Shown here: piece by piece, positions 5,431-6,596 of the stretch
How positions within the stretch are numbered: position 1 is the stretch's first letter
How the letters are laid out: each line of letters begins with the position of its first letter
Assembly: GCA_030150305.1 (NCBI GenBank)
Contig: JASLGD010000422.1
Location: 1 to 6,596 of the forward strand
Length of the DNA: 6,596 bases
Origin: Caldimonas sp.
GTDB taxonomy: Bacteria; Pseudomonadota; Gammaproteobacteria; Burkholderiales; Burkholderiaceae_C
Reading direction: 5' to 3'
Notes under the pieces: generated by a model
Databases searched by the model: none
What the model saw: only the letters and a program-made list of their open reading frames with translations
Told to the model about the DNA's origin: nothing
Program-made: the position numbers and the translations under genes

Positions 5431-6596
5431 TCAATAGATGTGCGCGCCGTGCGCGCCGAGGCTCATCTGGTACTGCACGAACCACTGCGTGTCGGCGCCG
5501 CCTTCGCGGGCGCGATCGCGCGCGAGCTGCACGCGCACGCGCGAGAACTCGCTCGGATTGAAGTCGACCATCAGCGAGTCCTTGCGCGAGCGATCGGTCG
5601 GCAGCGCGATCAGGCCGTTGTTGACGCCGTAGTCGGGCGTGCCGGGGTCGATGCCCTCGGCGCGCACGCCGACGCGCCAGCGCGGCATGAACTGGTAGAC
5701 GCCCTGCAGGTACCAGCCCGACTGCCGCACCGAATACGTCGACGCGAGATTGGCGCCGCCGACGTCGTGGACGAGGTCGCCCTGCCGCGTGCTCTGCAGG
5801 ACCTCGCCCTGCAGCTTGAAGTTGGTGCGGGTCGCGTTGCCGTTCGGCGCCCACTTCCAGACGGCGTCGGCGATCCAGACGCGCGTGCTGCCGCTGAACG
5901 ACTGCGCGAAGCGATTGCCCGCAGCGTCGGTCGCGACCAGGCCCTGGTCGCTCGCCTTGGCGTCGAGCATCGAGACCCCGGCGCGCCAGTTGTGGCTCGC
6001 GCCGATGTCGCCGCCGGTGTGCGCAGTGAGCGCGACCATGCCCGGGCCGTTGCGGCTGCCGTCGCTGCCCGGATACGTTCGCCCGCGGCCGACCTCGGCG
6101 CCGAGCTCGACGTACTGGTCGATCGGCGGCAGCCAGTTGAGCTGCACGCCGTCGTCGCCGTACTGCGAGCCGAGCATCGCCTGGTACGCGAGCGGCGCGT
6201 CGACGAAGTCCCAAGTGTGCGAATGCTGCGGATTGAGATAGCCGATTCCCGAGAAGAAGCGGCCGGCCTTGAGCGACAGGCCGCTGCCGAGCGAGGTCGT
6301 CTGCACGAACGCTTCCTCGATCGAGACCGTGTTGTCGGGCTCGAACGCGATCGCCGCCGCGCCGCGCAGCCACGGGTCGATGTTCGCGGCGAGCCCGAGC
6401 TCGGTCTCGGCGAGGCTGAAGCCGCGCGTGCCGGGACCGATCTGCGCATCGGCCGGCAGCGGGAAGCCGCGCAGCGCGTAGCTCGACGGATCGTGCGTCG
6501 TGTGCGCATAGAGGCCCGAGAGGATGAGCGAGACCGCGGGGTTGAACGCGTTCGCGCCGCCGCCCGCCGCAGCGGTCGCGACCGGCGACGCGGTCG
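5431..6596 (-). CDS. Putative outer-membrane beta-barrel protein of the metal-uptake operon (5' end outside window)
   Basis: The visible frame is open from base 6594 to the stop at 5431-5433, giving 387 residues with no N-terminus. I do not recognise a biochemically characterised family. It is low in long hydrophobic helices and rich in alternating polar/apolar stretches with many aromatics and glycines, as in porin-like barrels. It ends in tyrosine within QYQMSLGAHGAHIY, fitting the terminal-aromatic signal used by the outer-membrane assembly machine. The first residues, a small Ala/Gly-rich linker followed by NAFNPAVSLILSGLYAH, look like the start of the barrel after a leader or N-terminal segment lying further right. 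Conserved-looking pieces are LKAGRFFSGIGYLN and GSQYGDDGVQLNWLPP. No TonB plug domain is seen in the visible part. It is first in the visible order with znuA (20-base gap) and znuB, suggesting passage of metal or a metal complex across the outer membrane. Internal GTG 6306 is not a credible start because conserved-looking sequence continues upstream. Confidence 0.72.
   Translation of the reverse strand, partial: TASPVATAAAGGGANAFNPAVSLILSGLYAHTTHDPSSYALRGFPLPADAQIGPGTRGFSLAETELGLAANIDPWLRGAAAIAFEPDNTVSIEEAFVQTTSLGSGLSLKAGRFFSGIGYLNPQHSHTWDFVDAPLAYQAMLGSQYGDDGVQLNWLPPIDQYVELGAEVGRGRTYPGSDGSRNGPGMVALTAHTGGDIGASHNWRAGVSMLDAKASDQGLVATDAAGNRFAQSFSGSTRVWIADAVWKWAPNGNATRTNFKLQGEVLQSTRQGDLVHDVGGANLASTYSVRQSGWYLQGVYQFMPRWRVGVRAEGIDPGTPDYGVNNGLIALPTDRSRKDSLMVDFNPSEFSRVRVQLARDRAREGGADTQWFVQYQMSLGAHGAHIY

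Noticed and set aside
5411..6373. A 321-codon open stretch in frame with and upstream of znuA, which would suggest a large fusion protein.
   Set aside because: It overlaps the barrel gene in another frame and has Arg/Ala-rich shadow composition; znuA has its own signal peptide starting at 5410.

Overview
The window is very GC-rich, with third codon positions almost always G or C. It reads as chromosomal DNA of a proteobacterium. The branched-chain keto-acid dehydrogenase subunits look like the Pseudomonas/Burkholderia type, the M20 peptidase looks like the secreted carboxypeptidase G2 type, and there is an outer-membrane barrel protein, so the cell is Gram-negative. A beta- or gammaproteobacterium is my best inference; I cannot name a genus. 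No mobile element, tRNA, rRNA or CRISPR array is visible.

Left block (1-2232, minus strand): an operon for the E1 component of branched-chain 2-oxoacid dehydrogenase. E1-alpha (994-2232) is followed five bases later by E1-beta, which begins at 988 and runs off the left edge about ten residues short of its usual length. E2 and E3 genes would be expected further left. Together the two subunits decarboxylate the keto acids derived from valine, leucine and isoleucine.

Middle block (2233-3701): a 116-base divergent spacer, then one plus-strand gene (2349-3644) for an exported, two-zinc M20 peptidase resembling glutamate carboxypeptidase G2. A 57-base spacer with GC-rich hairpins separates its end from the end of the right-hand operon.

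Right block (3702-6596, minus strand): three tightly packed genes, read right to left. They encode an outer-membrane beta-barrel protein (5' end outside the window), a periplasmic ZnuA-type metal-binding protein, and a ZnuB-type ABC permease whose GTG start overlaps the znuA stop by four bases. This looks like a metal (probably zinc) import system spanning both membranes. The ABC ATPase is not among the genes seen and would have to lie upstream of the barrel gene or elsewhere.

Most of the window is ordinary metabolism and transport. The part most worth attention is the pairing of a poorly characterised, histidine-pair-bearing outer-membrane barrel with a ZnuA/ZnuB importer. Nearly all the other long open frames are antisense or out-of-frame shadows caused by the high GC content.
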